DNA from: Faeciplasma sp900553675
GTDB lineage: Bacteria > Bacillota > Clostridia > Oscillospirales > Ruminococcaceae
Direction: 5' to 3'
NCBI GenBank assembly: GCA_958428235.1
Contig: CAUAFG010000016.1
Location: 1-54,601, forward strand
Length of the DNA stretch: 54,601 nucleotides
Within the stretch, counting starts at the first letter, position 1; the number at the start of each line of letters is the position of its first letter. Made by a program: the position numbers and the translations under genes. A model generated the notes under the pieces. That model was not told the DNA's origin. It ran no database searches and was given only the letters and a program-made list of their open reading frames with translations. Of the stretch, positions 31,324 to 40,157 are shown piece after piece.

Positions 31324-33828
31324 ATGGTTCAGTCACTAAACGGAGTCTGGCGCTTGACCGGACTTGACGATTCCGGCAAGCTTGATATTCAAGCCTCGGT
31401 TCCCGGCTCGTTCTATGCCGCTCTATTAAAAGAGGGAATGATGGACGACCCCTATTACGGCATGAACGAACAAAAGTCCATGGAGCTAAGCCGTCAAAGC
31501 ACCGTGTGGGAAAAAAGCTTCACCCCCGAAAGCGGAATACTCGAAGCGAGAAACGTCCTTCTGAAATTCTATGGAATAGATACGATTTCAAAGGTATACC
31601 TAAACGGCAGTCTACTTGGAACCACCGACAATATGCACAGAACCTATGTCTACGACGTCACCTCGGTGATATCTGACGGCGAAAACACCCTCCGCATAGA
31701 AATATATTCGCCGCTTAAATACATAGCCGAGAAGCAGGAAAAAGACCCCATGTGGGGCGTGTCGTCAACCGTTGCGGGATATCCCCATATAAGAAAAGCA
31801 CACTATATGTACGGCTGGGACTGGGGACCGAAGCTTCCTGATATGGGCATCTGGCGGGACGTCGAGCTTGTCGGCGTAAGCGAAGGCTTGCTTGATGGCG
31901 TGTATGTCACTCAGGATCATTCCGCACTTTCAGACGGAAAGGTGACCGTAACCATAAACGCGGGGCTTGCGTATGTCGGCGAGGAAGGCATAAGGCTCGA
32001 AGCCGAGCTGACTTCTCCAAACGGCGAAACTATGGGCAGCGCAACAAATATCCACTCCGGCGAGACCTCGGCAGAGCTTTCTATAGATGTCAAAAATCCC
32101 GCTCTTTGGTATCCCAACGGCTACGGCGAGCATCCGCTGTATTCGCTGAAATTAAAGCTTACACGGCTTGACGGCGGCGAGCTGTTGGATGAGTATACAT
32201 CAAACGTCGGACTTCGCACCTTATCCCTCTGCCGCGACAAAATGGGGGAGGGCGAGGACTTTGCCTTTGTCGTAAACGGCATAAAAATCTTCGCGATGGG
32301 TGCAAACTACATCCCCGAGGATCAGATTATCCCGCGCTGCTCGGATGAAAGATCCCGCAAGCTTCTTGAAAGCTGCGCCGACGCCAATTTCAACATGATA
32401 AGAGTCTGGGGCGGGGGATATTACCCCTCTGATGGCTTTTATAGCATCTGCGACGAGCTGGGCTTGCTTGTATGGCAGGACTTTATGTTCGCCTGCTCGG
32501 TATACCGCGCGACAGATGAGTTTATGTCAACTGTAAGGCAGGAAATCGTTGATAACGTCATGCGGCTGAGAAATCACCCTTCGCTGGCTTTGTGGTGCGG
32601 CAACAACGAAATCGAGTCTATGTGGGAGGGCTGGAATACCGGCGCAGATCCCGCTCTTAAAGAGGATTACCTTATGCTCTTTGAGGATATGATTCCCGAA
32701 GTCCTTGCGCAGTTCGACCCCAAAACGCCCTACTGGCCTTCTTCACCGTCCTCCTGTCAGCACTTCAAGAACACCGGAGACCTCACCTGCGGCGACGCTC
32801 ACTATTGGGCGGTATGGCACAGCTTCCGCCCGTTTACCGATTATTTCAGGTACAAATTCCGCTTCTGCTCGGAATACGGCTTTGAGTCTTTGCCGTCGGT
32901 TAAAACCGTCCGCGCATTTAACGACGAAGCCGAGCCCAAGCTTTCAGACGATGTTATGGAGGCTCACCAGAAGTGCGAGGGCGGCACCAAAAAGGTGGAA
33001 TACTACCTTGCGCAGATGTCTCACCAGCCCAAGGACTTTGCGGGATTGGTTTACGCAACGCAGGCTGTTCAGTCGGACGCTATCCGCCTTAACGTTGAGC
33101 ATATGAGGCAGAACCGCGACGTTTGCCGAGGCTCGCTTTACTGGCAGGTAAACGATTCAAACCCGGTTATTTCGTGGGCTTCTATCGACTATTTCAACCG
33201 TCCAAAGCCTTTGCACTATGCAGCAAAGAGGTTCTATAATCAGGTGCTTGTCTCCTGCAATTATGAAAACCCGCAGGAACTTTGGCTGAACGTCTCCTCC
33301 GAGCGTTCCGACGAGCTTGAATGTGAAATCAGCTGGCGTTCAAGGATGTCGTCAGGAGAGATAATCAGCAGCGGCGAGCGGAAAGTGACTGTTAAGCCGT
33401 ACAGCTCGCTGAACGCCGTTCGGATAACTCCCGAAATCAGCGGAATAGGCGAGGAGCTTAAAAACAAGGCATATCTCGAATTTGAGCTGAGCGAAAACGG
33501 CAGAATAATCAGCTCCGGAACATATATGTATGTTCAGCCCAAGGACTTCATATTCGTTGATTCAAAGCTTGAATACAGTGTGTCCGAAACGGAGGACAGC
33601 TTCGTTGTAGAAATAACCGCCAAGGCGTTTGCAAAGGGAGTTTTCTTAGAGCTTTGCAAGGACGACTGCCTGTTTACGGAAAACTATTTCGACATCAGCG
33701 GCACGGTTGCAAAGCCTGCAAAGGTGACAGTATCTGCGGCGAAGAGCAGACTTTCAAAGCTTTTAAGCCTTGACGAGTTTGCAGGTCAGCTGACGGTTAA
33801 GTCTTATTATGAGGCACTTAAGCTTTGA
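31324..33828 (+). CDS. GH2 beta-mannosidase
   Basis: 834 aa from ATG 31324 (AAAGGAAG upstream; earlier in-frame starts fall before or within the promoter). The N-terminal jelly roll is VQSLNGVWRLTGLDDSG, with KAHYMYGWDWGPKLPDMGIWRDVELVG, the motif that separates beta-mannosidases from other GH2 enzymes. The catalytic barrel has FNMIRVWGGGYY, LWCGNNEIESMW (acid/base Glu ~429) and FCSEYGFESLPS (nucleophile Glu ~517). No signal peptide: cytosolic, acting on imported manno-oligosaccharides or N-glycan-derived disaccharides. Confidence 0.93.
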   Translation: MVQSLNGVWRLTGLDDSGKLDIQASVPGSFYAALLKEGMMDDPYYGMNEQKSMELSRQSTVWEKSFTPESGILEARNVLLKFYGIDTISKVYLNGSLLGTTDNMHRTYVYDVTSVISDGENTLRIEIYSPLKYIAEKQEKDPMWGVSSTVAGYPHIRKAHYMYGWDWGPKLPDMGIWRDVELVGVSEGLLDGVYVTQDHSALSDGKVTVTINAGLAYVGEEGIRLEAELTSPNGETMGSATNIHSGETSAELSIDVKNPALWYPNGYGEHPLYSLKLKLTRLDGGELLDEYTSNVGLRTLSLCRDKMGEGEDFAFVVNGIKIFAMGANYIPEDQIIPRCSDERSRKLLESCADANFNMIRVWGGGYYPSDGFYSICDELGLLVWQDFMFACSVYRATDEFMSTVRQEIVDNVMRLRNHPSLALWCGNNEIESMWEGWNTGADPALKEDYLMLFEDMIPEVLAQFDPKTPYWPSSPSSCQHFKNTGDLTCGDAHYWAVWHSFRPFTDYFRYKFRFCSEYGFESLPSVKTVRAFNDEAEPKLSDDVMEAHQKCEGGTKKVEYYLAQMSHQPKDFAGLVYATQAVQSDAIRLNVEHMRQNRDVCRGSLYWQVNDSNPVISWASIDYFNRPKPLHYAAKRFYNQVLVSCNYENPQELWLNVSSERSDELECEISWRSRMSSGEIISSGERKVTVKPYSSLNAVRITPEISGIGEELKNKAYLEFELSENGRIISSGTYMYVQPKDFIFVDSKLEYSVSETEDSFVVEITAKAFAKGVFLELCKDDCLFTENYFDISGTVAKPAKVTVSAAKSRLSKLLSLDEFAGQLTVKSYYEALKL

Positions 33829-33874
33829 CATCACAAAAATTTTTGAGAAAACCAAAAAAATTTTTAAAAAGGTC

Positions 33875-33903
33875 TTGCATTTTTCATTTTAATCTGCTAT
33901 AAT
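33875..33903 (+). promoter_or_regulatory. Promoter of tRNA-Ser
   Basis: TTGCAT (33875-33880), 17-base spacer, TATAAT (33898-33903). Transcription should start near 33910, at the first base of the tandem palindromes. Confidence 0.75.
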
Positions 33904-33910
33904 ACTTCTT

Positions 33911-33941
33911 GTTCTCTATGAGAACTGTTCTCCGCGAGAAC
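33911..33941 (+). promoter_or_regulatory. Tandem palindromes in the tRNA-Ser leader
   Basis: GTTCTC-TAT-GAGAAC (33911-33925), one base, then GTTCTC-CGC-GAGAAC (33927-33941). Flanking bases CTTCTT and AAGAAG allow the whole leader instead to fold into one long hairpin (CTTCTTGTTCTC with GAGAACAAGAAG, 12 pairs). Either a double operator at the start site or a leader structure affecting processing. Confidence 0.6.
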
Positions 33942-33952
33942 AAGAAGGGCAT

Positions 33953-34045
33953 GGAGAAGTCGCCTAGCCCGGTTTATGGCGCACGACTGGAACTCGTGTA
34001 TGGGTTGATAGCTCATCGAGGGTTCGAATCCCTCCTTCTCCGCCA
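33953..34045 (+). tRNA. tRNA-Ser(GGA)
   Basis: 93 nt with encoded CCA. Acceptor arms are GGAGAAG (33953-33959) and CTTCTCC (34035-34041), discriminator G, CCA 34043-34045. The anticodon loop CTGGAAC gives anticodon GGA (reads UCC/UCU). It has a long variable arm as in class II tRNAs and T loop GGTTCGAATCC. Confidence 0.93.
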
Positions 34046-34084
34046 AACAAGCTAAGTACGATATGTTATACTTAGCTTGTTTTA
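34046..34084 (+). terminator. Terminator of tRNA-Ser
   Basis: A 13-base-pair stem has arms AACAAGCTAAGTA (34046-34058) and 34069-34081, followed by TTTATT. Beyond it, 34085-34180 holds no recognisable gene. Confidence 0.85.
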
Positions 34085-34180
34085 TTATCTATAATATGGC
34101 ATTTATCTGAGCTGAATCTACGTCGCTTCGTTTTATTGCGATGTTTTTGTTACTATTATTGTTACTGCTTGAGAAAGAAA

Positions 34181-34212
34181 TAAGCCTGCTGCAAAAACTT
34201 GCGGCAGGCTTA
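34181..34212 (-). terminator. Terminator of recQ
   Basis: On the minus strand a stem TAAGCCTGC-C-GCA pairs with TGC-A-GCAGGCTTA around a T-rich loop, followed by TTTCTTTCTC. It lies 38 bases after the recQ stop. Confidence 0.7.
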
Positions 34213-34249
34213 TAAATATATTCCTCTTATCCGAAAGCGCAGCCTTCTG

Positions 34250-36484
34250 CTATTCGTCGTTAAGCTCAATAAGCACCGGAATATTGTCAAAAACAAACTG
34301 CTGTGCCTCGGAATTATACACCGTTACAAGGTATTTTCCGTTTTGTCCCATAGCTTCCTTTTGACTTATCCCCATGCTTTTGCCCTGCGCGGTCGGAACG
34401 CGGTGATTTTTGCCGTTGCGGTCGGTGCGGACTTCTATAATTCCTATGTTTTCCAGCCAATCGGTGATGGTTCTTACCTTCAGCTTGCGCATATTTTCCT
34501 GATCTATCATCGAGTTGATTTTCGACGCGATTCCGCTGACATAGCAAGGCTCTTCCTCCGCTTTCAGCGAGCTTATCTGCTCGCTTGTCAGGGAGAAGGG
34601 CAGCTTTTCGGAGCGCTTTTTCTTTTTTGGCTTTGAGACTTTTTCGACATCCTCGTCCGTAAGGTCTGCATTATCCGATATAGCTCTAAGAAAATCGTCG
34701 CCGTATTTTTTTAGCTTTACGCTTCCGACACCGATAACTCCAAGCATTTCCTCGCGGTTCTGAGGACGCTTTGCGCACATATCCGCAAGGGTAGCGTCCG
34801 AAAAGATTACGAACGGCGGAACGTGTTCTTTGCTTGCAAGCTCCCGCCGAAGCATTCTTAGCCTGTCGAACAGAACCTCGTCTATGCCGCTGAGCTCTTT
34901 TCTGCCTGAAGCGGACCTTTTTTCTTCCTCCTTAACTTCAACAGCCGCCTTCATGGATAGCGGCTGATTCTCGCGCAAGATAAGCGCACACTTTTTTGTC
35001 AGCTTTAAAATGGGATACTCTCCGCCGTCCGAGACTATGTACTCCTCCTGAATCAGATGGGTTATTATCGCCTGAAGCCGCTTTTCGGAGCAGTCGCTCA
35101 TAACGCCGTATGTTGAAAGCGAGTTGAGCCCCAGATTTAATATGCGCTCGTTTTTGCTGCCTCTTAGTATGTCGCATATCATCTTTCTGCCGTAACGCTG
35201 GCTTGTTCTTATTATGCAGGAGAATATCTTTTTAGCCTCGGTGGTTATGTCAATCTCTTCAAATTTGGTGACGCAGTTTGAGCATTTACCGCAGTAATCG
35301 GTATAGCTGTCTGAAAAGTATTTTAAAATCGTGCTTCGCAGACAGTCGCTTGTGGTGGCGTACCATGTCATATATTTCAGCCGCTCTAAATCCCTCTGCC
35401 TGATTACCTCCTGCTCGTGGGAGGTAAGCTCGGGGTTGGGTGCTGAGTGAAGTATTAAGAAATTCGCTACATGAACGTCCCGCGGGCTGTACAAAAGAAT
35501 ACAGTCAGCCTCGCTTCCGTCGCGACCGGCTCTTCCTGCCTCCTGATAGTAGCTTTCTATGTTCTTTGGTATGTTGTAGTGGATGACATATGATACATTC
35601 GATTTGTCAATACCCATACCAAAGGCGTTTGTTGCAACCATTATCCGCTTTCTGTCGAAAACGAAATCGTCCTGATTCGTTTTGCGCTCCGTCTCGGAAA
35701 GACCCGCATGGTATCTTGTAGCCTTAAATCCCCGCGATATCAGAGCCGCGCACACCTGCTCAACCGTTTTTCTTGTGGAGCAGTATACTATTCCTGAGCT
35801 GTCGGCGCGCTGAGATATAAGCTTGACAAGCGTTACAAGCTTTTCCTTCGGCTTCATCACCGAGAAAAACAGATTCGGACGGTCAAATCCGGTTGTGACG
35901 ACAAGCGGGTTGTCAAGCCGGAGTATTCTTAGAATATCGTCCTTTACCTGTTTGGTGGCTGTAGCCGTAAACGCCCCTATAACCGGACGGCGGGGCAGAG
36001 CGTCGATAAATTCAACTATTTTAAGATAGCTCGGTCTGAAATCCTGTCCCCACTGCGATATGCAGTGAGCCTCATCCACCGCGACAAATGACACCTCAAC
36101 CCTTGTGCAGAGCGACAAAAACTCATACGCTCCCAGTCTTTCGGGTGCGACGTACAAAAGCTTATAGCGCCCTGCCTCGCAGTTTTCTATGACCGCTCTG
36201 TACTCCTCCGCCGAAAGCGAGCTGTTAAGATACGCCGCGCTTATTCCTGCACTTTCAAGCGCGTTAACCTGATCCTTCATCAGCGATATAAGCGGGGATA
36301 TGATTACGGTCATCCCGCGAAACATCAAAGCCGGTATCTGATAGCATATTGATTTTCCCGCGCCGGTGGGCATTATGCCAACGGCGTCCCTGCCCGAAAG
36401 CAGGCAGTCTATTATGTCCGACTGACCTTCTCTGAAATCGTTGTAGCCGAAATATTTTTTCAGCAGTTCACTTTTTATATCCAC
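34250..36484 (-). CDS. recQ: ATP-dependent DNA helicase RecQ (full length)
   Basis: 744 aa. PTGAGKSICYQIPA (Walker A), VAVDEAHCISQWGQDFRPSYL (DEAH and RecQ aromatic loop), YQEAGRAGRDG (motif VI), zinc-binding CLRSTILKYF...CGKCSNC, winged-helix domain, then an HRDC domain (LFDRLRMLRRELASKEHVPPFVIFSDATLADM) and a further C-terminal module. It unwinds recombination and replication intermediates 3' to 5'. The neighbour downstream in reverse is comF, then a second, shorter RecQ-like gene. Confidence 0.95.
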   Translation of the reverse strand: MDIKSELLKKYFGYNDFREGQSDIIDCLLSGRDAVGIMPTGAGKSICYQIPALMFRGMTVIISPLISLMKDQVNALESAGISAAYLNSSLSAEEYRAVIENCEAGRYKLLYVAPERLGAYEFLSLCTRVEVSFVAVDEAHCISQWGQDFRPSYLKIVEFIDALPRRPVIGAFTATATKQVKDDILRILRLDNPLVVTTGFDRPNLFFSVMKPKEKLVTLVKLISQRADSSGIVYCSTRKTVEQVCAALISRGFKATRYHAGLSETERKTNQDDFVFDRKRIMVATNAFGMGIDKSNVSYVIHYNIPKNIESYYQEAGRAGRDGSEADCILLYSPRDVHVANFLILHSAPNPELTSHEQEVIRQRDLERLKYMTWYATTSDCLRSTILKYFSDSYTDYCGKCSNCVTKFEEIDITTEAKKIFSCIIRTSQRYGRKMICDILRGSKNERILNLGLNSLSTYGVMSDCSEKRLQAIITHLIQEEYIVSDGGEYPILKLTKKCALILRENQPLSMKAAVEVKEEEKRSASGRKELSGIDEVLFDRLRMLRRELASKEHVPPFVIFSDATLADMCAKRPQNREEMLGVIGVGSVKLKKYGDDFLRAISDNADLTDEDVEKVSKPKKKKRSEKLPFSLTSEQISSLKAEEEPCYVSGIASKINSMIDQENMRKLKVRTITDWLENIGIIEVRTDRNGKNHRVPTAQGKSMGISQKEAMGQNGKYLVTVYNSEAQQFVFDNIPVLIELNDE

Positions 36485-36505
36485 AAGATATGCTCCTTGA
36501 GATTA

Positions 36506-37186
36506 TTATTTTCCGCTCACCAAAGCTGCTGCATAAACAGCCTTTGCGCCCTGCTCCTTAAGAATAGCTGCGCACCTTGAAAGCGAGCTTCCGGTGGTTA
36601 AAACGTCGTCGCACAAAAGTATGGTTCTGCCGCTCAGATCAAGCTTCCTTTCGGGAGGGAGATACACCTTCTGCGCAAATTTCTGTCTGTTTTCAAAGCC
36701 CTTCTGGCTGTGCTGCGAGCTTTTGGTGGACGTTCTGCGTATAGCTCCGTGAATCAGCTCTTTTCCGAGACTCCGCGCAAGAATTTCTGCGATAATCTCA
36801 GCCTGATCGTAGCCGTTGGCGGATCTTTTTCTGCGGGACATCGGAACATACGCAACGCAGTCGATATCCTTTACCGCGCCCGATTGCACTATGCTGTCGT
36901 AAAGTCCGGAGCAGAAGTATTTCGCGGCGTTAAAGGCTCTTTTCCGTTTGAGACGAAGTATGCCGTCTCTTGCCGTGCCGCCGTATCTTCCGACGTAGAA
37001 AACTCTGTCAAGTCCCATGTTTTTAAGGTGTTCCGGAACGCTGCCGTCGCAGTAGATTATGTCAATCTCTTCGTGACATTCCGCGCATATCCAGCTGCCC
37101 GGACTTATAATCCTGCCGCAGAATCCGCATCTTTCGGGATAGATAAGTCTTGCGGCACTTTTAAGAAAACCGGAGACGTCAAGCAC
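36506..37186 (-). CDS. comF: ComF-family phosphoribosyltransferase-like protein
   Basis: 226 aa if started at GTG 37186, with AGAGG upstream; the frame is open further but without good signals, so the start is uncertain. A zinc finger CGFCG...WICAEC is followed by the PRT-like domain: VAYVPMSRRKRSANGYDQAEIIAEILA and the PRPP motif ILLCDDVLTTGSSL. ComF proteins assist DNA uptake and interact with replication-restart and recombination proteins. It lies between two RecQ-type helicase genes on the same strand. Confidence 0.85.
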   Translation of the reverse strand: MLDVSGFLKSAARLIYPERCGFCGRIISPGSWICAECHEEIDIIYCDGSVPEHLKNMGLDRVFYVGRYGGTARDGILRLKRKRAFNAAKYFCSGLYDSIVQSGAVKDIDCVAYVPMSRRKRSANGYDQAEIIAEILARSLGKELIHGAIRRTSTKSSQHSQKGFENRQKFAQKVYLPPERKLDLSGRTILLCDDVLTTGSSLSRCAAILKEQGAKAVYAAALVSGK

Positions 37187-37305
37187 GTTCCATATGCACC
37201 TCTTTTCCCGAATAATAGCTAAAGTATAGCAGATTTCACCATGAAAATCAATAGCGGACGCGGGGAAGGTATATCCAATATTCATATTGACTAAGCCGAC
37301 ATGGT

Positions 37306-37443
37306 GTGATATTATTGGGAATAGTTGAAATCATCATTGCGGTGATGGATATACAAATGCCGATACTTGCAGCAATAGTAATTGGCATAGTGTTCATTGC
37401 ATTGGGTGTTAAGACGTTGGTTGACGTTTGTAAAAAGAAATAA
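37306..37443 (+). CDS. Possible 45-residue membrane peptide
   Basis: GTG start, then ILLGIVEIIIAVMDIQMPI, LAAIVIGIVFIALGVKTL and VDVCKKK: two hydrophobic stretches and a basic end. The ribosome site is weak. The interval 37287-37514 contains nothing else recognisable. Could be a real small membrane protein or a remnant. Confidence 0.3.
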   Translation: MILLGIVEIIIAVMDIQMPILAAIVIGIVFIALGVKTLVDVCKKK

Positions 37444-37514
37444 AGTAAATTCCACTCTGCTAAAGACCTTGAATAAATCCTGACAGTAGTCTTCTCTGCC
37501 CAGCGCAGGGAGGA

Positions 37515-38783
37515 TTATTTTTCTTTCGTCTTACCCCAAATCTCCCTATCAGGTTTGCAGTTAGAACAGCCTTTGCATTTCCTGCGCGGTCTTTCCCCGA
37601 AATATCTCAGGATATGTGCCCGAAGGCAGGAGCAGGTTTCGCAGTAAGCCTTCATGCTTGAAAGCCGTTTCAGCTTCAGCCGCTTTTCTCTTTTAAGCTC
37701 GCGCGCGGACAGCTCCTTTGCTGTATCTGAGTTTTCAATCATCCAGTGCGCAAGCTCTGCATCGCGCGGGGAGTAAAGAAGTATGCATACCGCCCTGCGT
37801 CCGTCCCGACCGGCACGCCCCACCTCCTGATAGTACGACTCCATATCCTTCGGCATTGACATATGTATAATAAAGGATATGTCTGGCTTGTTTATACCCA
37901 TCCCGAAGGCGCAGGTTGCCGCCATTATTCTCGCTTTTCCGCGTGTAAAATCGTTCTGACTTTTTCGGCGGTCACTTTCGCTCATTCCGGCGTGATATTT
38001 GCAGACCGAGTATCCGTCCGATATCAGTCGGTTATACACCGATTCAACGGTGTTTCTTGTCTGACAGTATATGATTCCCGATTCGCCGCTCAGCCTTTCG
38101 ACAAGTCCCGCAAGTTTATGATACTTGTTTTCGCATTTGATAACGCTGAAATATAGGTTGGGGCGGTCGTAGCCGGTGGAGACCATCTTCGGAGAATCAA
38201 GCTCAAGAAGTCTGATTATGTCCTTTTTAACCCGCTTAGTAGCCGTTGCGGTAAAGGCTCCCACTACAGGACGGCGGGGGAGAGTGCTTATAAACTGTGC
38301 TATTTTAAGATACGCCGGACGGAATCCGGGACCCCACTGCGAAATGCAGTGCGCCTCGTCTACCGCCACAACCGATATGTCAGCGACGGCGGCAAGACTG
38401 ATAAAGTCTTTGTCGGAAAGCCGCTCCGGTGAAACGTATAAAAGTCTGTAGAGCCGGTTTTTAACGCCCTCTCTGATGCTGCGCATATCGTAATAGCTCA
38501 TGGAGCTGTTGATGTAAGCCGCCGGAATCCCCTTGGCGTTGAGTGCCTCCACCTGATCCTTCATAAGAGATATAAGCGGGGAGACTACCAATGTAAGACC
38601 GCTCACCATCAGTGCCGGAAGCTGATAGCAGAGCGATTTGCCCGAGCCGGTCGGCATGATAGCAAAAACGTCCCTGCCTGACAGTATAGCGTTTATGGAT
38701 TTCTCCTGCCCCGGTCTGAACTTTTCCGAGCCGAAGTACTTTTTTAGAAGAATCTGCTTTTCGTCCACCGCCGTCTCTCCCAT
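37515..38783 (-). CDS. RecQ-like helicase, short form without HRDC
   Basis: 422 aa. It has the complete helicase core (PTGSGKSLCYQLPALM, VAVDEAHCISQWGPGFRPAYL, YQEVGRAGRDGRRAVCILLYS) and a zinc site (CETCSCLRAHILRYFGERPRRKCKGCSNC), then stops. The winged-helix and HRDC domains of RecQ are missing. It is similar to the full-length RecQ two genes away, so it is a paralogue. Short RecQ forms that end after the zinc-binding domain are known in Firmicutes. Confidence 0.9.
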   Translation of the reverse strand: MGETAVDEKQILLKKYFGSEKFRPGQEKSINAILSGRDVFAIMPTGSGKSLCYQLPALMVSGLTLVVSPLISLMKDQVEALNAKGIPAAYINSSMSYYDMRSIREGVKNRLYRLLYVSPERLSDKDFISLAAVADISVVAVDEAHCISQWGPGFRPAYLKIAQFISTLPRRPVVGAFTATATKRVKKDIIRLLELDSPKMVSTGYDRPNLYFSVIKCENKYHKLAGLVERLSGESGIIYCQTRNTVESVYNRLISDGYSVCKYHAGMSESDRRKSQNDFTRGKARIMAATCAFGMGINKPDISFIIHMSMPKDMESYYQEVGRAGRDGRRAVCILLYSPRDAELAHWMIENSDTAKELSARELKREKRLKLKRLSSMKAYCETCSCLRAHILRYFGERPRRKCKGCSNCKPDREIWGKTKEK

Positions 38784-38839
38784 CGTTGTGTGATGTAATA
38801 ATTATAGCTTAGCTTTCGGCGGCAGTCAATAAAAAATTC

Positions 38840-38868
38840 TTGCGGATGGCAGCAAAATATGCTATACT
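38840..38868 (+). promoter_or_regulatory. Promoter of hemW
   Basis: TTGCGG (38840-38845), 17-base spacer, TATACT (38863-38868), 46 bases before the hemW start. Confidence 0.6.
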
Positions 38869-38913
38869 GTCTGTATTGTATTTGAGATACTATCGCCGAA
38901 AGGAGCGTTGAAT

Positions 38914-40032
38914 TTGACAGGAATATACATCCATATCCCGTTCTGCATAAGAAAATGTCCCTACTGCGCTTTTTATTCGGTGGAATGTAATGAGGAGCTT
39001 AAACAGCGGTATGTTTTGTCTCTCATAAGAAATATACGCGATTATAAGGGCAGGAATATCCCTGCCGATACCGTTTATTTCGGGGGAGGAACGCCCTCGC
39101 TGCTTGCTCCCGACGAGCTTGAAAGCATACTTTCGGCTGTAAAGGAAAGCTTTTTGCTTGCTTCTGACAGCGAAATTACCGTTGAAGCCAACCCATCAAG
39201 TACCGATTACAACAAGCTTTGCGCCTACCGCAGAGCAGGAGTGAACCGCGTGTCCTTCGGGGTGCAGTCCTCCAACGACAACGAGCTGAGGCTTTTGGGC
39301 AGACTCCATAATTTCGGCGGCGCGCGCGACGCAGTGCTGTCGGCAAAAGCCGCGGGCTTTGAGAATATCTCCTGCGATCTGATGATAGGCACACCCGCCC
39401 AGACGCTCGACAGCCTGCTTACCTCCGCGCGGGACATAGCTTCTCTCGGCGCAAGTCACATATCCGCATATATGCTTAAAATAGAGGAGGGAACGCCCTA
39501 CGACTGCGAACGGATAAGAAGCTTTGCCGCAGACGATGACAGCATTTCGGATATGTATATAGCCCTCTGCCGCGAGCTTTCGGGCTTGGGCTATTTAAGA
39601 TACGAGATATCCAACTTTGCAAAGGCGGGATATGAGTCGAAGCATAATCTAAAATACTGGCGGCTGGAGGATTATATCGGGTTCGGACCGAGCGCACATT
39701 CCTACTTCGGCGGCAGGAGGTTTTGCGTGCCTGACAGCATAGAGGACTATATATCCTCGCCGTCCCAGCCGGACGAATCCGAGGATGAAAGTCCGGATAT
39801 GCTTGAGGAATACGTTATGCTCTCTCTGAGACTGAGCGAGGGGATGTCTATGGATAAGCTTGCTTCTCTCGGCGGGGACAAGAATGCCGTTGCGAAAAAG
39901 CTCGTCCCTCTTCAGGATGCGGGACTTGTAAGGCTTGATAACGGCGTAGTAAGCCTTACGGACAGGGGAGCACTTGTGTCAAACGGCGTCATTCTGGAAA
40001 TATATCTTGCGGCTATTGGTGAAAATCAATAA
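38914..40032 (+). CDS. hemW: Heme chaperone HemW-like radical SAM protein
   Basis: 372 aa from TTG 38914, chosen because the AAAGGAG site is 8 bases upstream (a TTG at 38908 is too close). TGIYIHIPFCIRKCPYCAFYS carries CxxxCxxC for the radical SAM 4Fe-4S cluster, followed by PADTVYFGGGTPSLL, EVNPSS-like VEANPSST, GVNRVSFGVQS and FGPSAHSYFGG. It has the HemW C-terminal domain (LRLSEGMSMDKL). HemW proteins are often misnamed coproporphyrinogen III oxidase; the Cys residue that distinguishes HemN is not present. Confidence 0.88.
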   Translation: MTGIYIHIPFCIRKCPYCAFYSVECNEELKQRYVLSLIRNIRDYKGRNIPADTVYFGGGTPSLLAPDELESILSAVKESFLLASDSEITVEANPSSTDYNKLCAYRRAGVNRVSFGVQSSNDNELRLLGRLHNFGGARDAVLSAKAAGFENISCDLMIGTPAQTLDSLLTSARDIASLGASHISAYMLKIEEGTPYDCERIRSFAADDDSISDMYIALCRELSGLGYLRYEISNFAKAGYESKHNLKYWRLEDYIGFGPSAHSYFGGRRFCVPDSIEDYISSPSQPDESEDESPDMLEEYVMLSLRLSEGMSMDKLASLGGDKNAVAKKLVPLQDAGLVRLDNGVVSLTDRGALVSNGVILEIYLAAIGENQ

Positions 40033-40157
40033 AAAAACGGCTGCGGTTTTATGCAATTGCCTATTGTTAATAAGGCGAAATTATGTTATTATTAATTGAT
40101 AGTACTTGTGCATTATATTTTGCAGTCTTACTTTGCTATTACATATGGAGGAATATC

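Noticed and set aside
33911..34045. tRNA-Ser and its palindromes as the phage attachment site
   Set aside because: The phage genes end 11 kb to the left with host genes in between, and no partial tRNA copy was seen near 22.9 kb.
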